From the NCBI GenBank assembly GCA_030762935.1, contig CM060880.1, positions 18,655,001-18,719,000 of the forward strand: a stretch of DNA of 64,000 bases, given 5' to 3'. Made by a program: the position numbers and the translations under genes. Positions 47,038 to 59,681 of the stretch are shown here, piece after piece. Every line of letters begins with the position of its first letter. Positions within the stretch are counted from its first letter, which is position 1. Source of the stretch: Hymenopus coronatus (Eukaryota; Arthropoda; Insecta; Mantodea; Hymenopodidae). Under the pieces are notes generated by a model that saw only the letters and a list, made by a program, of their open reading frames with translations, did no database searches and was not told where the DNA came from.

Positions 47038-47306
47038 GTATTTCTGGCTTCTGGTTGATGCCGCATCATCGTTTCTTACTTATACCAATGTTTCGGCCTC
47101 TTGTTGGGGCCGTCTTCAGGGCTGATGAGTGATGTACTCTCTTAGTAGTCGCCCCTTTTATGTTAGAAGGTCCGAGGGATTCCTTTGCCCGCCTCACGCC
47201 ACCAATCGAACCTTTTAATATAAACAACTAAGGGAATACATCACACAGGAGTCCTGAAGACGGCCGCAACGTTTGGTACAAGTAAGCAACGCCAGCTATA
47301 CTTTTA
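47038..47306. mobile_element. P1-related inverted-pair hairpin element
   Basis: Left arm (47038-47146) on the minus strand: 'actaagagagtacatcactc', CAGCCCTGAAGACGGCC, loop, GGCCGAAACATTGG, 'tataagtaagaaac'. Right arm (47226-47306) on the plus strand: 'actaagggaatacatcacac', TCCTGAAGACGGCCG, CAACGTTTGG, 'tacaagtaagcaac', 'gccagctatac'. Arms are separated by about 80 bp. The layout, CTGAAGAC-stem-GAAAC and inverted pairing match 6019-6216, although the outer sequence differs. Confidence 0.75.
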
Positions 47307-48624
47307 GCGACACTGATCGCGTAATGAGAATACATTTCCCTTCTTCAACGGTAGTGGGTCTGTGATCGTTTGATAATCATAGTAAGCAGGCTTGATCAAG
47401 AAAATAATTCATTTTCTGTAAGCTGCAGTTTTATAAATATGTATCTTATGGAATTGCTTTTACAAGGGAAGCACCACCATTACTATACTAATATACTGAG
47501 TTTAATGTTATAAATGTTAATTAAATCAGGCAAACTGTAAACATTTCCTATTGAATCCAGCTTCATGCGCACCGATTTTAAGTATTCAAATATTAGTTGC
47601 ATTCTGTTAGAACAAGAGTAAGGAACCTATACTGCACCCGCTGTATGAACCGCGCCTTGGTATTAAAGGTTGTTCACAACAACCGGTAACGGTAGCCAGA
47701 ACGATAAGGACACGTTGAAACACATGTATTTCAATTAGAGCGTTCACAATTGACGGGAAGCCTTCCCGGGCCCGGGGAACGGGAAATGATACTTGGCCAA
47801 GTTTTAACTTTCTCTTTCTTGGGCCAGAATATTAGATGCATATTGTGCATATTAGATTCCTCGCTTCTTGGCGGCCGAGACATGAAACATCCACTACAGT
47901 TCAGTTTGGTCGGAATTCTTTCGTTTTATGACGTTGGTTAAACATTGGTCAATTAAAAACAAATGAAGTTTCAATTCACAAAATTGATCCGGGAAAGAAA
48001 GAAAGAAATGCATTCTCGTTATCGTTACCGGGGTGTTTTGAACAAACAATCTTGTGTCATGTATAGCTTCCCGTTCTCGTTTCTGTTATAGTTACTGTTT
48101 TCCTCGAGTTATTGTGACCAGCCTTAAAACATTGTAAACAAAATCACCGTGAAAAAGGAGAAATTTGTTTCATCCTCATGATCAGCATTTTAGTTAGGGA
48201 CCAATAGCGCCCATAGTGGCCATGTCATTCGGTGAATCCCTTCCCTTTGTCCACAGCTAATGCAGTTCTTATTTCGGAGGGAGTATAGCAATCATTGTGC
48301 CAATACTTTCAACCAGTGAACTTGGTGCAAGAGTAGCTTATGTTTTGAACATCTCTTAAAGACAAGCTGCATTGGATCAAATTTGCAGATCAAGAACTAG
48401 AATATCTTCCCAAATGCATTAGTAACGGATCACTGGTTGCCTTGGAGACACAAGAGATAGCTAGCGCTGTTTTTTACGATGCCGAAGCACAAGCTAATGT
48501 CCTATCTACTATTTCCTATAATGCAACTACCTCAAGCAATTTTTTCAACTCTTACAGTTGATTGTGATGTACAATACTTGGAGGTTATCTTTATCGCTTG
48601 TTAAAACGTACTAGTAACACACGA
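47307..48624. other. no recognisable feature
   Basis: No repeat copy and no open frame above 63 codons. Confidence 0.5.
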
Positions 48625-49433
48625 GAAAAAATCTGATGTGTTCCATTCACATGACTTTCTCTATCTCTCTGTAACAAATTATTGTTAATAAGCTTATCTT
48701 TTATTTATTTCATGTTAATCGAGGAAAATTAGCAGAAATAGTCAAAGTGAAAGCCAAAAGCTGGTTGCTATGTGACTGATGTTCCTTTGTTTGTGTGGAC
48801 AGGAGTCGACAAATTCCTGTATGAGAAAAGTACAAGTTTTTCAAAGCTGAAATCAAGAAAAAGGAATATCTCAAAAACGATCAACTCCACGAAAAAATGT
48901 ATATAACATAAATTGTGTGTTTTAACGTGCTCTACATTTTTTGTGTGTTAAGTTTTTGTCCATCTCTTACAGTTTAGTAGTTATGCAAAGTTCATCCAGA
49001 ATAAAGTAGTCTTCAAAGGCTATTCCCAGAAAATTCAAAATATACATTTTATTTGTCAGGTAAATATCTTTAATATATGACATTTTAATCCAAATCGTTA
49101 GCCATTTTTTAGAAAATCAAAATTTTCGAAAAAAGTTCCATGTAAAGGGTAGTTTGGGGTGGGGGGATTTTTCTCAAAATCTTCGTGTCGCATCCCTGGA
49201 AGATACTAAACTTAAAATACCAAGTTTGATATTTTACCAACTTTTCGTTTTTGAGTTATCGTGTTCGCAGACACAAGGGACACACACACGGACCTTTTTG
49301 TGAAAATGCTTTTTTTAGATAAAGGGGACCCTAAAACATATATTTCCGGTGAAATCTCGGTATCGAATTTTTTGGTGGAGTGCAATACTTACTCTATTCA
49401 CTATGTACATAGTGCGTATAGAGAAAGTAAAAA
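48625..49433 (-). repeat. R1 repeat, near full length
   Basis: G-end aaaaaatctgatgtgttcca to H-end CACTATGTACATAGTGCGTA, then tagagaaagtaaaaa. Slightly short (809 bp) because the 'aagtaataagac/gtattccctta' block is missing. Ends are intact, useful for defining termini. Confidence 0.95.
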
Positions 49434-49670
49434 GTTGTTCTGCGATAAAATAATCAAGATGAAACTCCAAATTCTTTGGCAGCTATAACTTGTGCCGCCT
49501 CCCAAAAGTTAGGAGGCAGTTCAGGCAGCCAACCGGGTGTTTTGTGTGAAACGCAGAACTGGAGCGCCCTATTTCTTAAGAGTATAACTGCATGGTTTTA
49601 CTTTATTATATAAAATAAGAGGTCGTATTGCAATCAAATATGTATATCTTTAGAATCCTTGAATACGAGA

Positions 49671-50417
49671 AAAAAATGTGTGTCATTCACATGACTTTCT
49701 CTACATCTCTGCTACAAATTATTGTTAAAAAGCTTATCTTCTATTTACTTCATGCTAATCGAGAAAAAATTAGCAGTACTGGATGTATTGCTTTCTTCCT
49801 TGTAAGTAGAAGGGGAATAAATACCATAGGCTACAATGAGTCAAAAGCTGGTCGCTATGTGATTGAAGTTCCTTTGTTTGCACGGACAGGAGTTGACAAA
49901 TTCCCTTATGGGAAAAGTGTAAATATTTTAAAGCTGTAACCAAATCTTTTAGAAGCTGGTCCTATGATGAACAACTGAAGTTCGGCTCGCTTTGCATGGC
50001 CTGCAGTACAAGCGAGATGAAACAAAACGTCATTCCGTTTGAGAAGTTAACTTTCTAATGAACATATCTTTAATGTACGTTATTTTAATCATTCGTTAGA
50101 GACATGTTTTAGAAAAATCTAAATTTTGAAACAGTTGTCCATGTAAAGGGTAGTTTGGGGTGGGGGATCTTTTTGAAAATCTTCGTGTCTCATCCTTGGA
50201 CTCAAATACCAAGTTTAGATACTAACGGTATTTTCTTTTTGAGCTATTCTGTACACACACGCGCGGACCTTTTTCTAAAAATTTTTCAGACTTAGGGGGT
50301 CTAAAAATATATATATATATATATTTCCGGAGAAATCTTGACATCGAATTTTTGGGTGGAATACAATACCTTCTCTATTCACTATGTGCATTGCACATAC
50401 AGGCTATAGAAAGTAAA
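49671..50417 (-). repeat. R1 repeat with replaced middle
   Basis: G-end 'gtgtcattcacatgactttc' and H-end half ('tgaacatatctttaatgtac' to 'tctattcactatgtgcattg', then 'gctatagaaagtaaa') are present, but 49945-50055 does not match other copies and the 'cttacggtttacc' region is missing. (AT)n at 50309-50326. Confidence 0.88.
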
Positions 50418-51451
50418 AGGAATGGAGATATAAAATAAATTATTTTCTTCCCAGTTATATGGAAAATTCTTGTGCTTCTTCCCTGTATAATATTTGAGTC
50501 ATTTGTTTGATTTAGCTTCTCTCATGTTCATGTACATCTTCAGTAAGTTTTCATACTTATCTATATGGCATTCCCTGAACTGTTTATTCCAGCTAAGATT
50601 ATACCATAGAAGTTTCTAATGGTTTGCCACAAATAGTTTATTTCAAAACAGATCGTGATGCTCAAGCCTGCTCGTTCTAAAAATGAACACGATTTGAAAG
50701 ACAAGCGCACGTTTTCATTACTTCGGAATGCAGCTGTAAGATGTTATCAGAAGAAGGCATGCAGCACTGTTCCAGAGCTTTCTGTAGTGGGTCTTTGTGG
50801 GCAATTGAAGCCAGAGCGGCCATTGATTAAGAACGTACATCCTGTTAACAGGACGTGGGTGATCTTAATTGAGCTCTTCAACATTACGTGCTTGTTCTCC
50901 GTCGTCAGCTGGTGAGACGCCACCAGAAGACGTGTCCTCTTGTACGCTCTCAACACAAGCATGTCCTTGGAGTCACTCCATCAATGTTGATGTTGACAAT
51001 GAAATCGTTATTCCATTTCCAAAATGCTCCATTTAGGCAGATAAGTGCCTTCAACTTCGATGACTGAAACCTTATTAAGGATGTGCCCGAGCTATTTTTT
51101 TCGCTAAACATTAGCGCTTCCATATGTACAACTGTGATTTCAGCAGCTTTGTATTAAGACGGTTTCGAATCTTCATCACATACGCACGCATGCGTGCAGA
51201 TATCGAACTCTCAACTCAACAATTGTTTTCTGTCATGTGATTATCATTGCGAAAATTGGTTGAACAGAACCCACATGAATTTGCCGCACATGGGCTTTGG
51301 CAGTTACAGTGAAGGACTACTACGAGTCATCTACAGGAGTGTTTGTTACTTCGCGGACCAAATATTTCAGAAAGAGGTTATTGATCAGCTAGAAATCAAG
51401 CCTTCCAACGATAACAAGGCAATCTTTCCCTTTCCGTAGAAGAGACCCTGA
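50418..51451. other. no assigned feature; open frame at 50655-50915
   Basis: The 86-codon plus-strand frame starts MLKPARSKNEHDLKDKRTFS after its first Met and lies in a GC-balanced stretch that continues in another frame with VDVDNEIVIPFPKC near 50990. It might be a decayed coding relic, but I cannot name a family. Confidence 0.3.
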
Positions 51452-51520
51452 TAACTCAGAGAATAACGTCTGTGATGAGCATTCAGGAGGTTGCGAGTTC
51501 AAACCCCGTATACCAGCCAT
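51452..51520 (+). repeat. possible tRNA-derived SINE head
   Basis: A tRNA-like stretch ending in B-box-like GCGAGTTCAAACCCCG and followed by a T/G-rich run (tttgtttgtttgttttcgc). Single copy here, no target duplication found. Confidence 0.35.
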
Positions 51521-52469
51521 GAACTTTGTTTGTTTGTTTTCGCTCTGCCCTCCTCTTCCGTTATTTCCTTCAGCCATAGGTGTGTACCTTGTTAAATGAC
51601 CAGTACAACGATCAACGATCTAAAGTTTCACCCAAGAAAATTACCTCACAATTAAGCTCATCTGCCCAGCATCACACATACTATGTGTATAGGTATACCC
51701 ACAAAATAGCAATGTGAAGATCACAAAGCCCAATAACAATAAATATATAACAACAAGCTTGACTATACGGAAGACCAAGACGCCTCTCATGTCATCATCA
51801 GGAACTTACTTAAGCAGCTGGTATAGGAACATGACTACGTAACTTAGGCCATCTCTCAGGTACACACTGAACCGTGTTCAGGTAAGTAATATCAACTTAC
51901 ATCCTGAATCGACATTAAACAAGCCCTTCGCTCCCCCCCCCCCCAACACAAAACAAAGAATTTAGAATTTCAGTCAACAGTCCAGTAATCTTCCCCAGAG
52001 ATTCGAGAAGCATTGTGTACTTTTGTACTCCCTGTACCATGATCATGAATGCAAAACGTGGATCATGATTCTGTATGAAAACGACATAATCGTGCCGCTC
52101 GTCAGACAATACACCATTGAGAAGCGTTTAATGGGAATGAATTAATGTGAGTGAAAGTTAAACAAAAAGACAAACGCTTCAGGAAGAACTGTGTAACTTC
52201 CGCTGCGCTCGCCGAACCGTAATTACAACATTCAGAAACTGGCTTACAACCAGTTTTAGCACCGGAAAGAGAAACCGAATCTTTGTGAACTCTTTAAGTG
52301 AAACACAATTAATTAGAGCAGTAAATACGGTGTATAAATGAAAGCAAACGCGGTGCAGAAAAACAGTATAGCTGTTCCTTCCTTGTGTTAAGTAGTCTTC
52401 CGTCTTTGGCTGATGACCTCTCCATATCAGTAGTATTGCTTTTTACATCGGCACCACTCTGTTTTTGAC
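51521..52469. other. no recognisable feature
   Basis: Includes a C12 run (51933-51944); nothing else notable. Confidence 0.45.
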
Positions 52470-52620
52470 GGCGTCCGCGCGTGGCCGAGTATTCAGATCG
52501 CTCGCCTCTCACCGAGGCGGTCCGGGTTCATCCCAGGTGACCGCATGTGGGATTTGTGTTGGATAAAGCGGTGTTTGGGTGATTTTCTACGAGTTCTACG
52601 GTTTCCGCCGCCATTCTTTC
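52470..52620 (+). mobile_element. SINE-B, diverged
   Basis: GCGTCCGCGCGTGGCCGAGT, then 'tctcaccgaggcggtccggg' and 'gtgaccgcatgtgggatttg', 'ggataaagcggtg', 'tctacggtttccgccgcc'. The family order is kept to the middle of the body; the tail is replaced or too diverged to follow. Confidence 0.85.
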
Positions 52621-54364
52621 ACCAACTGCTCTATAATCATCTTTTCTTTCATCCATTTCACCGTCATTTCTTATCATCCACTCCCTTGCTTTCATACCAT
52701 ACATCTGGCTACTCTCTCCGATTCAGAGCTGCTGCTCCTCAGCACGCGCTGACTAAGTCCTTGGGAGGGGAATGTAAATCCTATATACGAGGAGTAGGTA
52801 CGAGTAAACAGAGAAATCATTCAGTTTCGTAAATATTAATTACACAATTGTTCTAGTTATCCATCTAAAAATTGTGTTATCACCTGACGTGTCACCATGT
52901 ATTTATCACATTTATTCGTAAACATGTGTTACATGACTTAGTCAAGAATATTGACATAATGTAAATATTTATTGTACTTCATATCCATCCTACACCATTA
53001 TAAAGTTTTGTAGACCATAAGGTTTTAAATCGGAAATAAATGTGACACAGCTCAGATATGCGCGCGCGCGTGTGTGAATGTTTTCCTATCATTAAGTGAT
53101 TAGGTGTTTGAGGCAAATACATTCATGGACTATGAATGGAGACGGTTGTATGAGAAGCCATGCGTTTTTATTATAATCTAAAATGCTTAGAACCAATTAT
53201 TTGGACCGTAGCCAGAATAAAATTTATTCCGCATTAGGAAATACTACTATTACAGTTTTCTAACTGCAACATGTAACGCGGTAAATGTCTATATTTGGAT
53301 GCATTGGTACTGTACAGAAAACCATTTCTGCTAATATGGATTTAAGTATTAATTTTGTCGATAAAAATCGTTGATCAGCGGAGTTGGCTCCTGTTCAATC
53401 TACTTAAGAATGTCTTATGATAGTCTGAAATATTTTACGTCCAAAGGAGATAGTGCTGAGAGAATTATATATAAAAGTGGAAGTTCTTAGAGCTACAAAC
53501 ATTATTAATGTATTACTTATATACTACCTAACGGATAGTAAATAAAGCCTGTAATATTCGCATACTCTTATGTCATCTTTCAGCTGAATATAAGATTCTG
53601 CTCTGTTAGCGTTAGTATTACAAGTGAAGTTGAAAATAACACCGGAAATGTATTCACCACGGTTACGCAAATGGGTGTTCCGGTAATGAAGCATTGTGTT
53701 TGCAAGCTTTACCAACCCACCGACAAGGGTTACTCAAACTGGTGTATTTTAGGGTTGTCAACTTGATTATGTAACAGAGCGTTCCAGGTGGAGACCAAAC
53801 ATGAAGAGTTGCATCACTCAGCCTTCACCAAACCGTGCATGTTGCCTCTCAAAGTGTTCCCAGACTTTGTTTACGATCTTCCTCCAAGAGTGTTTTCCTT
53901 ATTGCTGTGTATGCCAACACCTAACAGGGTTAGGAATTTGGGGACTTCCTAAAAATGTCCTCCTCTCTAACGTAAAAGAGAAATCGGATAATTGTCCACT
54001 TATGGACTGGACCGTTCTCATAATAGCTTTCATTTGAAATGCTGTAACATCCGCAGAATGGATTCCAACATTAAAATACGAGTTTCTGTAATCCAGATTT
54101 CTTCAAGGTTTCGATCGAGCAGTCACGTTTACTTTTGCCTTCATGAACAATGAATGTGGTTTTCCAGCCTTGGGCTATTATATCCGTCGAACAATAGCAA
54201 TCTTTCAGAAATAAAGAACAACGATCCTCATTTGACCTTATAATCAAGCAAATAAACCAAGCAATTCTACATAAAGATACTGATGGTCCTTTTAGAATAC
54301 AGAACCAAGTTTTCGGGTAGATTTACTTTTCCTAACAAAACGCAAACAACATGTTTTAAAATGA
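52621..54364. other. no recognisable feature
   Basis: A (CG)n(TG)n run near 53058-53076; open frames of 63-78 codons without motifs (for example 53801-54037 plus). Confidence 0.45.
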
Positions 54365-54608
54365 AATTGAGTTTTATTTATGACCTGCTGTGGGTTTTAG
54401 CATCCCATTTTATCTGGACGTGACAGATCGCTTAATTTTGCTCACAGGCTTCAGATTATTTTACGTGCCGTAAAGCTTCGTCACGGAACAAACTTCCCTT
54501 CCGAAGGAAGTCATGTTAAGGATTGTTACGCCCGTAAAAATCCATGACTCTCCACCGGGTTTGAATCCGCGACCTTGTTACTCCAAGATCACTGAGGTTG
54601 ACACAACA
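54365..54608 (-). mobile_element. SINE-A, diverged
   Basis: Reverse complement of the SINE-A order: 'cctgctgtgggttttagcat', 'agatcgcttaattttgctca', 'cttcccttccgaaggaagtc', 'atgttaaggattgttacgcc', and head 'accgggtttgaatccgcgac'. It lacks 'ccaacggcttta'-type sequence partly. No clear target duplication. Confidence 0.9.
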
Positions 54609-55039
54609 TTTTTAGCAGAACTATCAAATTCTGTATTTAACTTTCGGCTGAGACGACCCACGAAAAAAGAGCACAAGCGGGAGGGGATATTGACAGCTAT
54701 AGTACTACGGTTTAAAACAGAGATCTCTCGAACACAGACTACAGCCGCTACCGCCTGAGACATTTTGTTTCTTGCTTAAGGCTTAAAGAAATTGTTTATT
54801 TTCAGCAACGCTATTCACTGTAACTAGACCATAATCTCGAAAGGACTTCTATTTCTTGAGCACGTCCATAGCTCGCTAAATAGTTTTTCGTGCATTTCAT
54901 TGTAATCGTAAACGTGTTAATCGGAAAATCACTTCGTCCTCATTATCAGACCGGGTAAATCACATTATGAACCAAAAGTAGCAGCTCATCGCCTATACAT
55001 ACAATAAATATGAGAGAGAGAGAGAGATCCGCCAGAAAT
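54609..55039. other. no recognisable feature
   Basis: Nothing beyond short open frames; a short (GA)n at 55013-55027. Confidence 0.45.
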
Positions 55040-55115
55040 TCTTTTCAACCTTGGCTGACACTCCTTGAACCCGCGATCTCTTGACTGCTGGCTGGGCGTA
55101 TAATTACCACGACGG
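55040..55115 (-). repeat. possible tRNA-derived SINE head
   Basis: On the minus strand GCCGTCGTGGTAATTATACG resembles an A-box region and GATCGCGGGTTCAAGGAGTG a B-box, followed by 'ttgaaaagaatttctggcgg'. One copy only. Confidence 0.4.
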
Positions 55116-56533
55116 CAACTATTATACAACACTCGTTCCATGAAACCCATTACCTCACGGTCATAAACGTGTGTCAGAAGTCGACAGGTTCTAATTTACT
55201 TTTAGTGTCATGGCTATAAACCTAAGCCTCTCGCAAAGGAGAACTTTGTAGGACTGCAGTATATATAATGCTCGAACCAAGGACACACCTGCTTTTTGAG
55301 GGTGTACACATGGGGCCTTTCGTAACATATGTGGCTCAAGCGGTGACGTCAGCTCTCATAAATATTCTCTGTACATTCTCAAGTGGAAGTGGAACACTTG
55401 AAGAAACCGGTCACCAACTGTGTGTTTTGGAACCGCTTTGTCGCCGCATAATCTTATGTTTGCTTCTCTGTTTTTGCCCTGCCTCTATTTACACCTGAGG
55501 GTCACTTCGTAAGTTTGTATTAAAGAACACATTGGCATGACGTCATGAGCAACACAAAAACGAACATGTTATTAGTGTCTATGTTATATCAAGATCAGCT
55601 CTGTTTGCTGATACTTCTTCATGGTCAGCAGTTCTGGCAAAAGACATTTACTCAGTTTACACAGAGATGACGTCCTTAGGTTCATCAAACAAAAACAATT
55701 TTTCTTCTTTGTTTTCTTGATGTTGCATATTTACTCAGCTATGCAAACCTAGTGCATTTTCCACAAAGTGTACATATTAAGTACAAAATGACCAATGGTT
55801 TAGTTGGTTGAAATTACATTCGGACCGTAAATAAATATTTTAATACAATTTGACGGTAGTTCATTCAGCTAAATGAACTGACAAAAACTAATTTGCGAAA
55901 TTAATACGCATAAAAGAAAGACAGGTGCTTTCATATCATCTTGCATTTCTATTATATGATCCCTTTTTCACTAAACTTTACATCATTGTTTGTATTTGGA
56001 GCAATAAGAGTATTTGAGCGCACAGCATATTGAATTGAATCATCAATCTTGTCAGAAGGAAAGAATGAATACATTAAGAAATTAGAAGTTCTATTTATTT
56101 GTAAAATGCATCTTTTTTGAGTGATAGTTGTTTTTACTTGTGAATTTAAGAACTCTCAGTTCATACCACATTAAGTATTAAGGGATATTTGAGCAAACAA
56201 CATAATTGAGCTAGTCATGAAATAGGAGGGTATAGGAAAAGTAGGCATCTACACTTTACGAACGCAAAAGCGTTGGTTGATGTGGATGCAAAAATAACGT
56301 TTCTTTTTTTCTCTTTCCTTTGTATACTGCTGGGTGAATCTTTACTCTTGCCCGTAACACTGAAAACGGAAATTTTCACCTAAAAGTATTACCAATTGCT
56401 AATGGATTTACATATTACTTGCACCGTGGAGATTGAAATTGTTAATAATATTCCCCTTTACTTAAATGTAATATTCATACCTCAGCTTGAAACAATTGGT
56501 ATGGTCTTGGAGCTACAAAAAGCCAAACTTAAC
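55116..56533. other. no recognisable feature
   Basis: AT-rich; a 76-codon frame at 55268-55498 with no motif. Confidence 0.45.
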
Positions 56534-56890
56534 GAAAAATGTTGATGTGTTATATTCTGCTTAAAAATGTATTCTTATTAAAGTTTATTTTTCTACTTCA
56601 TGCTAACCCAGATACGAACATTAGTAGATATGATTTTATTACATATTTTCGTGTAGAGAATAGAGTAGGCTAAAAGGATAGTGAAATTTTTATGAGCCAA
56701 TCGATACTGAATGACACTGAAATTCTGTTCTCTTTGCATGACAATGATGAAAATGTGAGTAACGACTTCCAATTTAAGAAAAGTATAATATTAGAAAATT
56801 TAAACCAAACAAGCATATCTCGGAAACTGTTAATTCCGCAAAAATGTATTTGACATAAATGTGTGTGTTTTATTAGCGTGTCCCACTGAT
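56534..56890 (-). repeat. R1 repeat, G-end half, diverged
   Basis: 'aatgttgatgtgttatattc', then 'ctacttcatgctaacccaga', 'gagtaggctaaaaggatagt', 'aagcatatctcggaaactgt', 'gacataaatgtgtgtgtttt'. The order matches the G-end half of R1; the GTAGAGAAAGT motif is deleted. Confidence 0.82.
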
Positions 56891-57500
56891 ATGTAATATT
56901 TCGCGCACAATTTCCTTCCCCTTTCCCCTGATTTGCTAAGTACACAACCAAATAGCAATGTAGAAACCTTATGCAGTGCATTAAGGCTTATAAACATTCT
57001 GTTATGATAAATGTTTGTGCTTTCGTCATCCGAGAGGCAGGCTTAGAACGAGGGATACTCGCCTATTCCATCACGGCAGCCAATGAGAGGTGACTAAAAT
57101 GTTTTTCAAATGGGAAGAGCTCTACTCTACAGCGAATGAGATGCTTTATCGTGCTCTGCGTTGCCAGGTCGCTAACCCCACTATTTTCATATTTCCCTCT
57201 CACTCGTACACTGAGCATGCAAAGCTGCCTGACAACATGTTTATTCATGTGTATTATGAAAACTATTTGAGCTAAAAACCTGTGGTTTTTACGGTTCTAC
57301 TACGAACATTACTTTGCAAACTTTGAATATATTGTTTTAGCGCAAGTAGTATTTATGACAGACGGAATGCAATATGTCAACACAGCAGCACTCCGATTGG
57401 TTGCCGGCCTGGTGGCGCTCAAGGACAAACCTCATCCCATTTGAAAGTCACTGTACTCACGTGACGAGATGCAGGACAAAGTCATATGGAACAGACCTTA
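56891..57500. other. no recognisable feature
   Basis: Overlapping 61-codon frames on both strands near 57063-57275, no motif. Confidence 0.45.
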
Positions 57501-58060
57501 AGACTTTGTCTATCTCTCACGGCTTCCCAGCACGCAACAGGCATCCAGAGGAAAAAGACTTCAGAGGCTATTCCCAGAAAATGCACGATATACCTTTATT
57601 TGTGATGCAAATACATTTAATGTATGGTATTTTAATCAAATTCGTTTTTTTTTTTTAACTTCCTTTAAGCTGGTTGGTTATATCGGACGATGCATGAGTG
57701 AAATGATGCTCAGATGATCTCGGGGTCCATGGAGCTTAAAATTACTCGACATTCGTCTTCTCAGGATAAGACGAAAAAAACTTATCCGGGTAACTCACCC
57801 CAAGCGAGATTCGAACTCACGACTTTATGATTCTGAGGCAGACACATTACCACCACAATAACCAGGCGGGCCGGAAAACCTTTGTGTCACGTCCTTAGAA
57901 AGTACTGAACTAATGCCAAGTTTGATATTTCATTTTTGAGTTATGCTATTCGTAGATACATTCATGGACACTTCTCTAACTTTTATTCAGGGGTGCTCAA
58001 AGTATGTAAATCTTGTGGAATGCCACACCTTCATCTATTACGTGGTGAGGAAAGTAAAAA
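57501..58060 (-). repeat. R1 repeat, H-end half, interrupted by SINE-C
   Basis: Left piece 57501-57644 ('agactttgtctatctctcac', 'gaggctattcccagaaaatg', 'tattttaatcaaattcg') and right piece 57873-58060 ('aacctttgtgtcacgtcctt', 'atgccaagtttgatatttca', 'gtggaatgccacaccttc', 'gtggtgaggaaagtaaaaa'). The segment coding for 'ttagagccatttttgag' to 'gggtggggg' was lost at the insertion site. Confidence 0.85.
57645..57872 (-). mobile_element. SINE-C inserted in R1
   Basis: Full-order copy: T13 start, 'tggttggttatatcggacga', 'attactcgacattcgtcttc', 'cttatccgggtaactcaccc', 'gcgagattcgaactcacgac', and head 'accacaataaccaggcgggc'. Because it splits R1, SINE-C was mobile after this R1 copy inserted. Confidence 0.93.
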
Positions 58061-59174
58061 GACGGAAAGGAGAATTTTAAGGATTACATATGCGGGTGAT
58101 TACGATAGAAGCATATTATTTAACAAGAGGATTGTATCCACGTGGGCTATCTTCCTTCATCTTCTACAATCAAACTGAGAAGCATGAATCAGCGAGGATT
58201 ATGCGCTACCATGGCTTGTTATGTCGCAGGACTGCTACAGATACGAATTCAAAGCCCCTTACGGACAATCTTCTCTGAGTGGCACAACCAGTCAATTTTA
58301 TTACGAGTAGTGTTTGCTTTGTTGTACTATTTCATAACAAGCTTCGCATAAAACGCGTTACGGTTAAAAATGCAAATTAACGCAGCTCTCCAACAGAGCC
58401 GTGCTGCTTTCAGATTTGAATACCCAATGGCGGAATCACGTACTATCCGACAGAGATGTTCCATCGGTTTGATGCCGCCTGCTCAGCTTGATGGGAAACA
58501 AACTTGCTTCCCTTAAAGTTAGTTTCCGATTAACCGCTCGCCATCGTTTTATGACTCGAAAAGAAATGTTTAAAAAAGTATATTAAGTAATATACTGTGC
58601 GTCATATCAAGTATATTTTGAACTTCAACGCTCGCATTTGTCAGCAGTGAAACCTACCAACCAGCATACAATTTTGGCTGTCCAGCTTCGAGAAGGCGAG
58701 TAAGAGGAATGTGCTGCATAATCATGTTTTGCTCTGGTGATAAAGTTCTTGCACGCTTGTACCGATAAACATGACATCGATGTCAGCTCGTGCACTAGCA
58801 ATAAGAATATGGAAATGCTTAAGTAGAACTATTACAGTAATTAGATGAGGCAGCATGGGTGACATACATACACACATACTTAAATATACATCTAATAGTA
58901 AACAAATGGGCTACGCGAGTTACTTTAGAATCCTGTCGCCTTCTTCTCGTGATCCAACAGTACATAATCATATGGTTGTCATATTATGTCTCTCGCGACC
59001 CACTAGACAGAAAAAATGTTAGGTGCTTCGTCACCCCTTTATTTTATAAGATCCGTATATAACATCATGGAGATGAACTTCCTATGTGTCTAATGGCCAG
59101 AAGCAGAGTTTAAAATTTGCCGCTGTTGTGATGTTTTAGTCATGACCGTAATCGGTTCTCGATGTGTGTGTGTA

Positions 59175-59177
<3 letters not shown>
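58061..59177. other. no recognisable feature
   Basis: Open frames of 60-80 codons without motifs; no repeat copy. Confidence 0.45.

Positions 59178-59214
<37 letters not shown>
59178..59214. repeat. (GA)n microsatellite
   Basis: 37 bp of GA dinucleotides preceded by a short TG run. Confidence 0.97.
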
Positions 59215-59218
<4 letters not shown>

Positions 59219-59681
59219 TAAATCCTAGCAAGAGAAATCTAGCCAGTACTGCTTGCATGGACCACCGTAATTTTTACGAAACCAGTGAAACTAAAACGGC
59301 GAATTTCATGTGGATGTGCCAAAAGTGTTCTAAATATTTGATTTACTATTTGCATATTTTTAACGTCAGCTGGATCTGCCCAACGGTTTCGCATTAATTG
59401 TTTCTCACATACATTTGATGACAAAATAAAAGATATTTGTAGTTGTAATTTGCAACAGACGAATTAACAGTAGCCGGTAACGGTAACTTATGCTAATTTA
59501 ATCAGAAGTAACCTTCTGTACCTACTGCTACTGTCAAATTTATTACATATAAAAATCTATGAAGCTATACCAAAGTTCCTTTGAGAGTGTTTCATTAATG
59601 CATCTATACGATTAAATATTTAGTTCCCCTCGCCCACACACCACACACAAAGTGTCGTAGTTGGAGTTTTAATCATGTATG
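59215..59681. other. no recognisable feature
   Basis: Nothing identified. Confidence 0.45.

Noticed and set aside
48625..49433. R1 as a Helitron
   Set aside because: One end in minus orientation starts TC after A and the other has a hairpin, but there is no CTRR terminus, the hairpin sits at the very end, and A/T runs flank both sides. Not enough to claim.
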